Part shown: in pieces, positions 35,640-48,124 of the stretch | How positions within the stretch are numbered: position 1 is the first letter of the stretch | Layout of the letters: each line of letters opens with the position of its first letter | DNA from: Apodemus sylvaticus | Lineage: Eukaryota > Chordata > Mammalia > Rodentia > Muridae | Reading direction: 5' to 3' | DNA: 64,000 bases | Assembly (NCBI RefSeq): GCF_947179515.1 | Contig: NC_067474.1 | Span: forward strand, 87,525,824 to 87,589,823 | The notes under the pieces: generated by a model | Told to the model about the DNA's origin: nothing | Database searches by the model: none | The model's input: only the letters and a program-made list of their open reading frames with translations | Position numbers and translations under genes: made by a program

Positions 35640-36600
35640 TTCCATCTCTTATCACTTGTAGAGCTGGATTTGTGGAAAGATATTGCGTAAATTTGGTTTT
35701 GTCATGAAATATCTTGGTTTCTCCATCTATGGCAACTGAGAGTTTTGCTGGGCATAGTAGTCTGGACTGGCATTTGTGCTCTCTTAGAGTCTGTATAAGA
35801 TCTTCCTAGGATCTTATAGCTTTCATAATCTCTGGTAGGAGGTCTGCTGTAATTCTGATATGTCTTCCTTTATATGTTACTTGACCTTTTCCCCTTACTG
35901 CTTTTAATATTCTTTCTTTGTTGTGTGCATTCAATGTTTTGACTACTATGTAACAGTATGAATTTCTTTTCTGGTCCAATCTCTTTGGAGTTCCATAGGC
36001 CTCTTGTATGTTTATGGGCATCTCTTTCTTTAGGTTAGGGAAGTTTTCTTCTATAATTTTGTAGAAGATATTTATTGTTCTTTTAATTTGATAACCTTCA
36101 CTCTCTTCTATACTATTATTTATATACTCCTATTATCCTTAGGTTTGCTCCTTTCATTGTGTCCTAGATTTCCTAGATGTTAGGAGCTTTTTGCCTTTTG
36201 CATTTTTTGACTGTTTCGTCAGTGTTTTCTATGGTATCTTCTATATCCGAGATTCTCTCATCTATCTCCTGTCTTTGTTCATGATGCTTGCATCTACAAC
36301 TCCTGATCTCTTTCCTGAGTTTTCTATCGCCAGGGTTGTCCCCCTTGGTGATTTCTTTATTATTTCTATTTCTATTTTTAGATCCTGGAAGGTTTTCTTC
36401 AATTTCTTCACCCATTTGGTTATGTTTTCCCATAATTCTTTAAGGTATTTTTGTGTTTCCTCTTTAAGGGCTTCAAGCTGTTTACCTGTGTTCTCCTGTA
36501 TTTCTTCAAGGGAGTTATTTATGTCCTTCTTAAAGTTGTTTATCATCATCATGAGATGTGATTTTTAATCAGAGTCTTGATTTTCTGGTATGTTGGGGTG
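35640..36600 (-). pseudogene. L1 ORF1 remnant
   Basis: Contains coiled-coil pieces (NNFKKDINNSLEEIQEN near 36490-36552) and an RRM/CTD piece (MPINIQEAYGTPKRLDQ at about 36021, GKGQVTYKGRHIRIT near 35880). At least three frame breaks. Confidence 0.85.
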
Positions 36601-37048
36601 TTTGGGCTCATTGTGGTGGAAGAACTGGGTTCTGATGATGCCATGTAGCATTGGTTTCTGTTGCTTATTTTCTTTCCCCTGCCTTTCACCTTCTGGTTAT
36701 CTCTGGTGTTAGCTGTTTTTGCTGTCTCTGGCTGTGGCTTGTCTCTCCTGTTATCCTGTATGTCAGAACTCCTGGGAGACCACTTCTCTCTAGAAGGAAT
36801 TTACGTGTGGGTAGCTGTGGCACAGGGTCAGCCTCAGGGTGCAGACAGAAACCAGAAGGATCCTGTCCCTGGGTGTTCCTTGGTTCCTGTGCCCCTATGA
36901 CTCAGGGTGGGTTCTTCTTGCACCATCTTACCGGTCCTCACAGGTGAGTCAGCACTCCCGGGAGACCAGCTCTCTCCAATGATATGTGGATATGGTGGCT
37001 GTGGCACAGGATCAGCTCTGGGTGCAAATAGACACTGGAAGAATTCTC
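36600..37048 (-). promoter_or_regulatory. L1 5'UTR with about 186-bp monomers
   Basis: The block gggagacca recurs at 36774 and 36960, followed each time by a GTGGCTGTGGCACAGG-like stretch and a 'ctctgggtgca'-like stretch. Two units of about 186 bases are visible. They are unrelated at sight to the monomers of the other L1s here. Confidence 0.65.
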
Positions 37049-37076
37049 AAATAAGGCATATTGTAGCAATCCACAT

Positions 37077-37190
37077 ACTTTTTGGTTTTTTTAAGTCAAA
37101 TTTCTCCGTGAAATATCATTGGCTGTCCTAGAACTCACTTTCTCTTTGTAGACCAGATTGGCCACACAGGTACTCCCACCTCTATCTTCA
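37077..37190 (-). mobile_element. B1 SINE fragment
   Basis: The reverse complement of the B1 right half: 'ggctgtcctagaactcac' and 'tttgtagaccagattggcc'. Truncated after about 110 bases and diverged, directly beyond the 5' end of the neighbouring L1. Confidence 0.75.
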
Positions 37191-39167
37191 AGTGTATTCT
37201 ATATTCTACTTGATTGTGATTTATATATGAAACTCTCTTTCCCTAGATTCTCATATAAAATTAGCAGTACATTCTGGTCGAGGCTCCAAAATATGGTAGT
37301 TTTCTTTTTTGTGATATCTTTGTTAATTTGAGAGATCATTAGCAGGCCAATGACACACATACCCACAAACATACCCACGTACAACACAACATAAGTTGAT
37401 ATCATTTCTTCTTTTTTTCTGAATCCTGGAACTCCTTAAATACCCTCATAATGAGCTATTGTTGAAAAACTTTCATAGAAATTTCCTATGAAATCATCAC
37501 AAACTTGTATTTTGGGGGAAAGTCTCTGACACTTTTCTTAATTTGCATTTGGAAATCTAATTTCTATGGAAAAACATTATAAAAAGTATTATCTTTTATA
37601 TAACTGCAAGTATGTAATGAAAATTTTGTCTCAATCTTTGCACTCCATAACCACAGGCTGTGACCATAAAGAGTGAATGCTCAGTGGGAGAACACTTCTC
37701 TGGCATGAGTAAGGTTCTTTGTTTGATAAGTTATACCCATAATTTTATAGATACTGTTTTATGAAAAGATTTTATTTTTAGACAGAATGATGTTATGGCA
37801 TATTCAATGGTTTTACTAATTTATTCTCTAATGTGAAGGATTATATCTTTGTGCTTAAATATCCAAATAATTGTCCTTATCTATAAATGCACTGAAGTTC
37901 TTTAATGTTTGTTTTAAATGGTTCTTATTAGTTTTTTTTACAAAAGTCATATATTTTCTCCATAAACTGATACATCGTGTTTCAGAAATGCATCTTTGAA
38001 TCATATCCAGTCAGAGTATAACCATTTTATTGCTTCATTACAGCCACATGAGCAAAGTGTCATGTATTCCTCCTATTGATTATTGTAAAGTTCAGTAACT
38101 TGTTGGGTATTGTAAGTAATTCAATATACAATAAATAAAAATACATTTACAAATACCTTAATAAGTTGTGTAAGCTAGTAATGAAAACTAGATTAAAGAT
38201 AATCTTTTGATATTTTTTTACATGATAGACAAACTTCTGTTGTGGTAAAAAATGTGTTCCTTTCAAATAGTTTAAAATATGTATGCATATTCTTAATTAG
38301 AATGGTCTATATATTATTATAATGGATCTATATATTATTAGAGTATATAGATCTCAAAAGAATTAATAATATTTGCATTACAAATGAATACAAAGACCCT
38401 TAGTGTCATAATAAATTTTAATTTTGAATTGGTTTTTGCAATATAAATTACATAAAATAATTTTGCATATTTATTTCCTTCAGAAATGTGATAATTTATA
38501 GATAGCTATTTCAGTATTAATTTGTTCTGTAGCATGGTAGCTGAAAATACCTTCCAAATCTGAGCTTTTATCTTGAACCAACAAATCAGGTATGCTAGAT
38601 TCCATGAATCATCCAAAACCCCTTTCTCCTGAAATTCTGGCAGTTCCTTATTCTGCCTTCATCTCCCCCATGTGTTAATCATCAGCTATATTATACCTTG
38701 CTTTTGTGGCTTGTGGTGTGCTTACTTCCATTTTACCCAAGTGTCACTCCTGGGTGGTCTCAATAAAGGATTTCTCTTAAAAAATATATATTGAAAATTG
38801 GAAAATAAAGGTGTGCCTGTGTTTTCTGAATACATTTGCCAGATTGTTGTTGCTGGAATTTCTAAGCATGGTGCAGAGTTCCATAAGATTTTTTTTCCTG
38901 AAAAATAAATATCTACCTGTTACTTTTCTATAGTCAAGCTTTGGGGGGGAAAATTAGCCTACTGAGTCTTTAATTGTTTATTGTCTTTCCCAATTCTTTC
39001 ACTCTTAGCTTCCTGAAATTCCATGTGTATATGTGATTTTGGTGTCTGTCATTTGTAACTGCTTTACTGACTTTTGGATGTTTCTTTTATACAGCCTATT
39101 ATAGATTGTTCTCTAGGTTGTTTTTTAAAATAGATCCTCTAGAAAATTAACACACAAAATTAGCAAC
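37191..39167. other. intergenic; weak LTR-like end near 38500-38780
   Basis: Very AT-rich. Around 38500-38780 a more mixed segment ends with 'tcctgggtggtctcaataaagg', which is reminiscent of an LTR with an AATAAA signal, but the evidence is thin. No gene. Confidence 0.35.
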
Positions 39168-40895
39168 TTCCAATCAATAAGCATGAGAGTCCTTTCCATC
39201 TTTTGATATGTTCCTCAATTTCTTTCTTCAGAGACTTGCAGTTCTTGTCGGTCTTTCACTTACTCAGTAAAAATTCTACCAAGGTATGTTATATTATTTG
39301 TGGCTATTGTGAAGAGTTTAGTGTCCCTAATTTATTTCTTGGTCTGTTTATTGCTTGTATAGAGGAAGGCTCTTGATGTCTTTGAGGTAAGTTTGTATCT
39401 TGCAACTTTGCAAAATATCCTTATCAGCTGTATGGATCCTCTGAATTTTTGGGGCATTTATGTATACTACCATATCATCTGCAAAAATGTGCATCTTAAC
39501 AAAAGCAATCTACAGATTCATTGCAGTGTCCATCAAAATTACAGCACAATTCTTTACAAATCTTGAAAGATCAATACTCAACTTCATACTGAGAGTACAA
39601 TTCTCAACTTTATGTGGAAAAGCAAACAAAAAAAAAACAGAACAGCTAAAATGATCATGAAAAATAAAAGAATTTCTGGAGGTATTACTATTCCTGAACT
39701 ATAGCACAATAGTGATTAAAAAAACCTGCATGGTATTGGTATAGAAACAGACAAGTAGATAAATGGAATATAACTGAAAACTCAGAAATAAACCTACATA
39801 CCTATGGACATTTGAATTTTGACAAAGAATCTAAAACCATACAATGGAAAAGGAAGAATATCTTTATCAAATAGTGCTAGTATAATTGGATGGATGCAGA
39901 AGAATGTAAATAGATCCATATTTATCATCGTACACAAAATTCAAGTACAAGTGGATCAAAGACCTCAAAGTAAAATCAGATACACTACCAAATCTAATAG
40001 AACAGAAAGTGAGAAACAGCTTTGAATTCATCAGTGCGGGACACAATTTCCTGAACAGAACACCAATGACTCAGGCACCCAGGTCAAGGATTACTAATTG
40101 GTACCTCATGAAGCTAAAAAGTCACTGTAAGGACACTGTCATTAGGACAAAACAACAGCCTATAGATTAGGAAAAGATCTTCACTAACCTTACATTTGAC
40201 AGAAGGCTAATATCCAAAATATATAAAGAACTCAAGAAGTTAGGCAACAATTCAAATAACCCAATTAAAAAATGGGGCACACAGTCAAACCAAGAATTCT
40301 CTTCAGAATGTGGATGAGAAGTACCTAAAGTAATGTTCGACATCGTTAGTCATCAGAGAAATGCAAATCAAAAGGACTCTGAGATTCTACCTTGCAATCA
40401 TCATTATAAATACAATTGAAAACTTGAAGGTCAGTACATAATAGAGAGGTTGCAGAGCATGGGGAACACTCCTCTACTGGTGATGGCAGTGAAAACATGT
40501 ACAACTGTTCTGGAAATCAGTCTGTCAGTTTCTCAGAAGATTGGGAATAGTTCTACCTGAAGACCCAGTTATACCACTCCTGGGCGTGTATGCAAAATTT
40601 CTCCACCATTCCACAAGGACATAATCATGGCAGCTTTTTTCATAGTATACAGAAACTGGAAACAATCCAGATGTCCTTGAACTGAAGGATGGATAAAGAA
40701 AATATGGTTCATTTATACAATAGAATACTTCTCAGCCATTAAAAACAAGGACATTATGAATTTCACAGGAAAATGGATGGAAATGGAAAATATCATCCTG
40801 AGTGAGGTAAACCAGACCTAAATGAAAACGTGTGATATGTATTCACTTACAAGTCATAAAATACAGGATAACCATGCTATAATCCATAGACCCGA
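39168..40895 (+). mobile_element. old L1 ORF2 piece with 5' inversion
   Basis: From 39168 to about 39484 the reverse-transcriptase region reads on the minus strand (FADDM-type block at the right edge). From 39485 the next part of ORF2 reads on the plus strand (LTKAIYRFIAVSIK onward) to the C-terminal region and the beginning of a 3'UTR near 40895. The two parts are consecutive in a normal ORF2, so this is a second twin-priming event. Dense stops and indels show age. Confidence 0.75.
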
Positions 40896-41172
40896 AGAGA
40901 TCAAGGACCTCAACACTAGACCAGATACATTGAACCTGAGAGTAGAGACAGTGTTAAATAGCCTTAAATACATTGACACAGGAAAAAACACTGTGAACAG
41001 GGTACCATTAGCACAAGCACTAAGACAGCAATTGATGAATTGCTAATGAAAGTGCAAAGCTTTTGTAGGGCACAGGATACTATCACCCAGATAAACTGGC
41101 AGCCTGCACAATCAAAAATACCTTTACCCATTGCATATCTAATATACTGTTAATGTCTAAAATATACAAAGT
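40896..41172 (+). mobile_element. second L1 ORF2 fragment, same orientation
   Basis: The sequence returns to an upstream part of ORF2 (KDLNTRPDTLNL through TGKNTVNRVPLAQALRQ to the equivalent of QSFCKAKDT). This region is already present in the preceding copy, so the fragment is a separate insertion or a duplication. Confidence 0.7.
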
Positions 41173-41173
41173 A

Positions 41174-41317
41174 GGGCCGGGCAGTGGTGGTGCACGCCTG
41201 TAATCCCAGCACTCTGGGAGGCAGAAGCATGCGGATTTCTGAGTTCAAGGCCAGCCTGGTCTACAGAGTGAGTTCCAGGACAGTCAGGGCTACACAGAGA
41301 AAACCTGTCTTGAAAAA

Positions 41318-41321
<4 letters not shown>
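41174..41321 (+). mobile_element. B1 SINE
   Basis: A complete B1 starting gccgggcagtggtgg, with 'cctgtaatcccagcactc' and 'gatttctgagttcaagg'. The short direct repeat acaaagta at 41166-41173 and 41400-41407 may be its target-site duplication, enclosing the TA array. Confidence 0.93.

Positions 41322-41393
<72 letters not shown>
41322..41393 (+). repeat. (TA)n microsatellite
   Basis: About 36 TA units directly after the B1 tail. The poly-Ile/Tyr frame is an artefact. Confidence 0.97.
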
Positions 41394-41396
<3 letters not shown>

Positions 41397-41439
41397 CACA
41401 CAAAGTATATTTTAGATATAGAGTCTCCATGAAGAACTC

Positions 41440-42050
41440 AGGTATAATTCTAATAAGTCTGCATTTATGCGGTATTTGCTCTTTTTTTCTTTTCTTGTCT
41501 CAATATTCTTTCTCTGTTCTGTACACTTCTTTGATTATTATTTGGCAAGGGAACTTCTTTTGGGTCTCATCTATTTGATGTCCTATATGCATCTTGTACC
41601 TCCACTTCTTTAAGCTAGAAAACTTTTCTTCTATGGTTTTATTGAAAATATTTTCAGGGCCTTTAAGCTGGTATTCTTCTCTTTTCTCTGTTACAATTAT
41701 TCTTAGATTTGGTATTTTTTATAGTCTCCTAGATTTCTGGCATGTATTATATCACAAAAATTTTAGATATAACATTTTACTTAACCTACATATCCATTTC
41801 ATTCTGTCATGTCTTCAATCCTGGAGATCCTTCCTTCTATCCCTTATATTCTGTTGATGAAACATACTTCTGTAGTTCCCATTTAAATTCCCCAAATTGT
41901 TGCACCCACCATTATCTTAGTTTCATCATCAATTTTAATTCTACATTCTAGTCTTAAATAACATGATTTATTTTGTTGCACTATTTTTCATTTTTTCTTT
42001 GCTTGCTTCTTATGTTGTTTGTTTGTTTGTCTCCCTAAGTATGTTTAAGA
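41440..42050 (-). mobile_element. L1 ORF1 remnant
   Basis: The minus strand carries an old ORF1 piece. On the plus strand it appears as the antisense of the 'NLRIIGIDE...GPANIFNKIMEENFPNLK' region (near 41600-41720), heavily mutated. No intact frame. Confidence 0.65.
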
Positions 42051-42289
42051 TATTAATTTACTTTTGCATACTGTGTTTACTTAGATTTACTCATTTTGTT
42101 CTCTCTAAGAATCCCCATTATCTGTATATCGAATGTTTTTAGTATTTTTTACCTTGGGTTTTATCTGTTTTGGAATATTCCATGTCTGATATGGTAGGGT
42201 AGCTGCACTTCAGTGGAGACATATTGTTCTGATTATTGTGGATTTTCTTTTTATATGATATCTATGCATCTGAGATTGGGATAATTATA

Positions 42290-42860
42290 GATCTGAGTGA
42301 TGATATATTTTAGAAGTGTTTTGTTCCTTTGTTTCTGCTTTCTTCCTGGATTTTATGAAAGTACAGTAACTGTGTGCTGCCTTGTAGAAAATTTTCTATG
42401 GGACTATTTCCCTGGACTGCTCAGATACTGTGTCCTCAGGGTATGCCTGCTTTGCCTGCTTGTAGTGGAGACTGAGTTAATGGGATTAGCTGGGGAAAGA
42501 AAGTCAGGAGATCTTTGTGGTCCATAGTGGTTGGGTCATATAGGAGAGAAAGACCACGGCAAATTTTCTGCTATAGATCTAGGGATAAGACTGGAGAGAT
42601 GGAAGAACAGAAGGAGAGGCATATACCCACAGTCAACCTACTGGTTGCTCCAGCAGGAGCAGCTCTTGAGTTAGCTAGGGAAGTACATGCATGTGTTGGG
42701 ACTGCAACAAAGGCACAAGTGGGTGTTGGGAAAGATTTAGAAGAGTGGAAGATCTCTGATTCACAGTAGATGGAAAGAGCTGAGTAGGAAAAGCAGCCTT
42801 GGATGTTCTACTGCAGAGCGGGAAATGAAAGAAAGGAATTGGAGCTGGGGGAACACAGAA
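42290..42860 (-). mobile_element. possible L1 5'UTR
   Basis: A more GC-balanced segment upstream (in L1 sense) of the ORF1 remnant, in the place where a 5'UTR should be. I see no clear monomer repeat, so the assignment rests on position and composition. Confidence 0.3.
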
Positions 42861-44909
42861 AAAAACGTTTCAATAAGAAATGTGAAAAGAAAATTATTAT
42901 GAAAGACCCCAAACCAATTTTCTGTAATTGTATTTGTGGTAAGCCTCCATATCTAGAATAAAAGAAGAAAGACAGATTTTTTTTTTTTAGTTCCATGGTT
43001 GAGGTTCAGAAGATGTTGCAGATAATACCTTACTTGAACTTTCATCTGTTTAAACAATTTCCTCTGTCTTATTCTTGCATGCTGTATAGGAACTGCTTCA
43101 CATGAGGGTCTGTGTGTGATTCCAATGAAAAGTTGACAAGTGTAGACTGTTTCAACTCATAGTTATAGAAAGGTATGTTTCTACTCTCTTACAAGAATAT
43201 TCTGCTCTTCTCTGTTGTTAATGAGAGTGTTTGAGATAATCATTATTTGCTAATCTATTGGGCAATGTCCTAGGTGGTGAACTCTAACATTAACAATATT
43301 GAAGAGGAATAATAGGTAAGTTCTCTACTGTTACCTAGGTGCCTGAAATGGATGCAAGAGAACAATAACCTCAAGGATGTCATGATGATGATTCTACTGT
43401 TGCCAAAGTGAGCCTTCTCTTCAACTCCTTTATTCAGTCTCCAAACATATCTACTGATCATATGCTCTACAAATGTCTACTAATTCTTTTCATTTTTAAT
43501 TTTTCTTAATTAATATATGGATATGCTTATTTTCATTATAAACCTCCATGAGTCATTAAACATGTGTTGGCTTCATTTTTCTCCTATTGATTTTAGAAAA
43601 TATATGTATAAATAAATACTTACATGTATGCATATATGTATACATACATATGTATACATGCACATATATGTATATATGTGTGTATATATTAGTATTTGTG
43701 TGTATATATAGCTCTTTGAAAATGTTGTACAGTGTGTTCTATCATATTCCCTTTCCCTCTTTCAAATTTTCTAAGATTCACCTATATTTCCTTCATTTTC
43801 TTCTCATCTAACATTTTACACCTTCCCCTTCTTTCTTATCAAGGCCAATTACACTGCCCAAGTATTTTTAGTTGTATGGCCTTCAATTGGGCCATGGATG
43901 ACTTATTAGGAGCTACACTGTTAAAGAAAACTGTCTCTCCTTCCTGTAGTTAGCAATTGCCTGTATCCTTTCAGTTAAAAGTGAGATTGTATGCACAACT
44001 CCCCTCTCTATGCTGGTGTTGATTCTGACTTGGACTGGCTCAGATCTTTTGGATTCTGTCACAACCACTTTGAGCTTATATATACTTCTTCACTGCTGCA
44101 TCCAGAAGGCATGTTACCTGGTAGTCATCCTTGAACCCCAATTCTTACATTCTTTCTACTCTCTTTCCCAAAGGTCTCAAAGAATTTGGAGGAGGAATGT
44201 ATTATATATGTTCTGTTTAGGGCTAAGTACTCTGCATTTTCTTATTCTCTACACATTGGTCAATTGTGGGTGTCTATATTCATCATTGCCTACTAAAAAT
44301 AAAGTCTTCTCTAGTGAGGATTTAAAGATGCATTAGTCTGTGGGTATACAAATAAATAATGGGAAATGGCTCAATACTATACCCATTTAGTAGAATAATA
44401 GATAGGTTCTCCCCTAGTGTCTATGAACCATCTAGCTATGTTTTGGCCCATTAATTATGATAATTATGTCTTTGATTTAGTAGATCAGACTTTAAATTCA
44501 ATTGGAAAGTATTTGGTTACTGCCCTGATATTTGTGCCATGCCCCATGATTTGCCAGTTAGGATTACAGCTCACAGTGTTCATAGATCAGTGATATTGAT
44601 GATTACATTTCTCTTGTGGTAACATGCACAACTCCTTCTAACATTAAGAATAAAGATTAACAGTCAGTATGAGAATGATTTTTTTCATGTTTTATGACTC
44701 AGGTATGACTGTCCTCAAGAGACCACTGCATAAAACTATAAAAGCAAAGCTTGCACTAGATTAGAGAGCCCCCAAGATGCTGAAGTTGACAGAACTTTGG
44801 GTTACATCAGAAAGAGAGATGCATTCAGGAAATGGGATCATCCCATGAGAAAGAAATGTGTTGCAGTCAGAAAAGTTTGAAGAACAGATGCATGTAAGCA
44901 ATTTCTATC
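42861..44909. other. intergenic with (TATG)n low complexity
   Basis: A TA/TG-rich patch covers about 43598-43715. Several short ORFs (43732-43953, 44010-44336) show no family resemblance. Confidence 0.45.
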
Positions 44910-46565
44910 TGTCTTAATTAGAGTTTCTATTGCTGTGATGAAACACCATGACCAAAAATGCAAGTTAGGAAGAAAAGGATTTATTTGGCTTTCTCTTCCG
45001 TATATCCAGTAGTCATCATTGAAGAAAGGCAGGAGAGGAACTCAGACAGGACAGAATTGATGCGGAGGCCTTGGACGGGTCTTGGTTACTGACTTGTTTA
45101 ACATGGCTTACTCAGACTGCTTTCTTTTTTACAAAATCCAGGTCTCCCAGCCCAGACATGGCACCACTCACAATAGTCTGAGTCTTCCCTCATTGATCTC
45201 TGAGTGAGAATATATCTTAAAGTTGTATCTCATGGATGAATTTCATCAACTGAGGATTCCAGATTATGTCAAGGCATCATACAGAACCAGCCACAACAAC
45301 TAATCCCTTGTTAACTTGATATACTAACACATCACTCTTTAGTCACAGACCCTTCCTTTCCTATTCATGCCCAAGATCTCACATTAAAAATTTTTAAAAG
45401 TCCCACAGTGTTTACAAATTCAAATATTAAAATTCTAGTTCCTTTAAAAATATCCAGCTTCTGTAAAAAAATATAAACTCACTTTAAAAGTTTAAGGTCT
45501 TTCATCTGCAGGCACTTTTAAGAATCAAAATTAAGTTAAATACTTTCTTCAGGACAGAAGAACAGGGGCACAATTTCAATCTGAAGCAAGCAAAACCAAA
45601 CTCTAACAGTATAAATAACTCAATGTCCAATTATCTCAGAATCACTCATGATCCTCTGGGCTCCTCCACAGATCCTGAGAGACTTCTCCAGCTCTGCTCT
45701 CTGCTGCACACAAAGATTGTCATCTAGGCTCCAGCTAATTCCACATCACTGCTGCTTCTATTTTTGGTGGCCATCTTATGGTACTGGCTTCACCAAAAAT
45801 GGTGGATCTCCTTGATGCAACTAGGTTTCACTCTCACCAAAAACCACTTCTTGGTTCCTGGTGTCAAGTCTCAAGCCTCAAGTTGTTTGCCAATTGGCTC
45901 AAGTTAATCAAAGACCTCCCCTGACCTTTCTTTCACAGTGCCAAGCCTCAGCTGCTCTTCATGATCCCTTCATGCCTTCAAAACCAGTACTACCTGGGTG
46001 ATACATTCACATTAATGAGACTTGCTGACAACACAAGGTAGAACCATGGCTGCTTCTGGAAAATATCTTTTCTGTGCTCTAAGGAGACACTTTCCAGAAG
46101 ACTTTACGTCAGGGATGCTGATCTCCTCTTAATCACTGCTAATTTATCATCTCAATCTAACCAGCATTAATTGGCCCAGTAATGTAAAGGTTTCACTTCA
46201 TTAATGCTGGTCTTTTATTTATCATAGATGACTTTTCAGAATTACAGAATCTCAATTCAAAATAGAAAGATAAAGAACAAAATAGCACTAATAGAGCTTT
46301 CAATACTTCCTCTGAAACTTCACCGGCCAGGCCTCCATCCTTTCCACTGTTCTCAACAGCCTTATCTTCCAAGCTCCTAAGGAATATACAACTTAGGTCT
46401 CAAGACTCAGTGGCTTTTATTACCTGTAGATACAAAGTTCTTCACAATTACACCCGTAAACTTGGGCAGGTCTGTCACATAAATACCCTACTATGCTGGG
46501 ACCAACAAACTTGTAATCAAGAAATCAAGTTGGGGAGGAAAGGGTTTATTTGGCTTATAGTAACA
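44910..46565 (+). mobile_element. RMER1/URR1-like long rodent repeat
   Basis: Starts 'tgtcttaattagagtttct', continues with 'atgaaacaccatgacc' and a URR1-like body to about 45310. A 1.2-kb internal segment follows ('gccaagcctcagctgctc', 'atgccttcaaaaccagtac'), and it ends near 46520-46565 with another copy of the 'agttggggaggaaaggg' block. The same order is found in a long, abundant rodent repeat that I believe is RMER1. Not coding. Confidence 0.6.
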
Positions 46566-46835
46566 GGTGCTAGCTTTCACTTTTGCCTTGCTTCAGTATT
46601 TCCTCCCAGTGCCCCAATTCCTTTCTTTTGGAGTGGTATGCATATTCTCTGTCACTGTATGTTGGAAGTATATAATTTGTTCTTATATTTTACAGGGAAA
46701 TACAATTAAGAGCTTGGCTTTAGTCTCAGAAAAGTCTTTGATATTGTGATTGTGAATGATTATGGGAACACCTAAAATTGGGCTAAATTCACTTTGAAAG
46801 ATGATGGTCATATGCTGATTGGTGTCAGGGAATAG

Positions 46836-47200
46836 GATGTGGTAGTTTGCATGAGAATAGACTCCATATGCACCTATATTTGGAGGGTTGGTCCAAAGTT
46901 GGTGGAACTGTTTGGGAACAGTTATGAAGTATGGCCTTTTTGGAGGAGATATATCACTGCAGGTAAGATTTGAAATGTTAAAACCCATGCTATTTCTAGT
47001 GCACTCTCTCAGCCTTATGTTTGTCTCAAGATATGAGCTCTCAGCTACTTCTCTAATTTTATGCCTGCTTGTCTACTATCATTCTCCCTGCCATGGTAAT
47101 CAGGGACTTATCCTTGAAATTGTAAACCCCCCACTAAACACTTTCCTATACAATTTTCCTTGATCATGATGTCTTAGCACAGCAATAAATAACTATTCAG
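46836..47200 (+). mobile_element. URR1-like repeat, second copy
   Basis: Contains 'ttggtggaactgtttggga', 'ggcctttttggagg', 'gagctctcagctacttct' and closes with 'atcatgatgtcttagcac' and 'agcaataaataac', which is the order of a common rodent repeat. Orientation relative to the previous element is opposite at the shared end. Confidence 0.6.
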
Positions 47201-47987
47201 TGCTCATCTCTTTACTTAAAGGATTAGGAGTAGCCCTGAGGAAAAAGTCAACAAGTGCTGCACAAGTGCAACAGAATTGTCTTCCTGAAAGCTTGATGAT
47301 CATTAAATCTTGCCAATGCTCTATAATGAGGGTATCCTTTACTGTCTTCTTCTAAAATTATTGCATAAATTCTCATATGGGCTTCTTAGTCCCTATAAAT
47401 AATGCTGATTTACTCATTATTAGTGTATATTCATTTATATTCATATTTGAAGTATGCTCATACAGTTTGTCATGATGCTTTTTTTTTTTTTACCTAATTG
47501 GCACTCAGTAAATATATGTGTACTTCATTACTGATAAATAGTGTTCAACCTGTATTTAATATAGTGCTTTCCATGTTCTGGATACACATTAGTAAATTCA
47601 GGGTTCTCCTTTTCCTTTCTGTAGTTTAAACTGACAAGAGGCTTGAAAAATAAACAATTGAAAATGGCATTCCTGAAGGTAACCATCAAGTGTAATAAGG
47701 CTCAAGTCAAATGGCTGAGCTGTCACAATAAAATACAGCCTATTGACTTCCTTCTCACTAGGGAAAAGCACTGCATGCCACTTACCACAGACAGCCAACA
47801 GAAAAAGGATCACCCTGAAAACTGCAGGAGGGAATACTTTGTTCAGCTTCCAGAAAGACACAAATCCAGCTTTTCACAGGTAATCACATTTTTTTTTAAA
47901 AAAGTGGAAGTTGTACATGGAAACCACAATCATCTTACTTTAAGAAACAGTATAGTACAGTTAAAAATCAAACCAACATAACCAACA
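47201..47987. other. intergenic, nothing recognised
   Basis: AT-rich, with a T11 run at about 47481-47491. The 112-codon frame at 47643-47981 is Lys/Gln-rich and unassigned. Confidence 0.45.
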
Positions 47988-48013
47988 GCAAGAAAGAAGG
48001 AAAAAAAGAAAAA

Positions 48014-48061
<48 letters not shown>

Positions 48062-48070
48062 AGAAAGAAA
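47988..48070 (+). repeat. (GAAA)n microsatellite
   Basis: Tetranucleotide purine repeat of about 80 bases. Confidence 0.97.
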
Positions 48071-48124
48071 TTCACAAAATGTATTAAAATACAAACATCA
48101 AATTGAAGTGGAAATTTATGGTAT

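Larger units (their letters stand above)
34034..37048 (-). mobile_element. L1 with 5' half only (5'UTR, ORF1, ORF2 N-terminus)
   Basis: Read on the minus strand: monomeric 5'UTR (about 36600-37048), decayed ORF1 (about 35640-36600) and ORF2 from its start near 35520 through the endonuclease and the linker to about 34034. The reverse-transcriptase core, C-terminus, 3'UTR and A tail are absent. L1 insertion normally loses the 5' end, so the loss of the 3' half implies a later deletion or rearrangement. It is more diverged than the other L1s. Confidence 0.85.
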
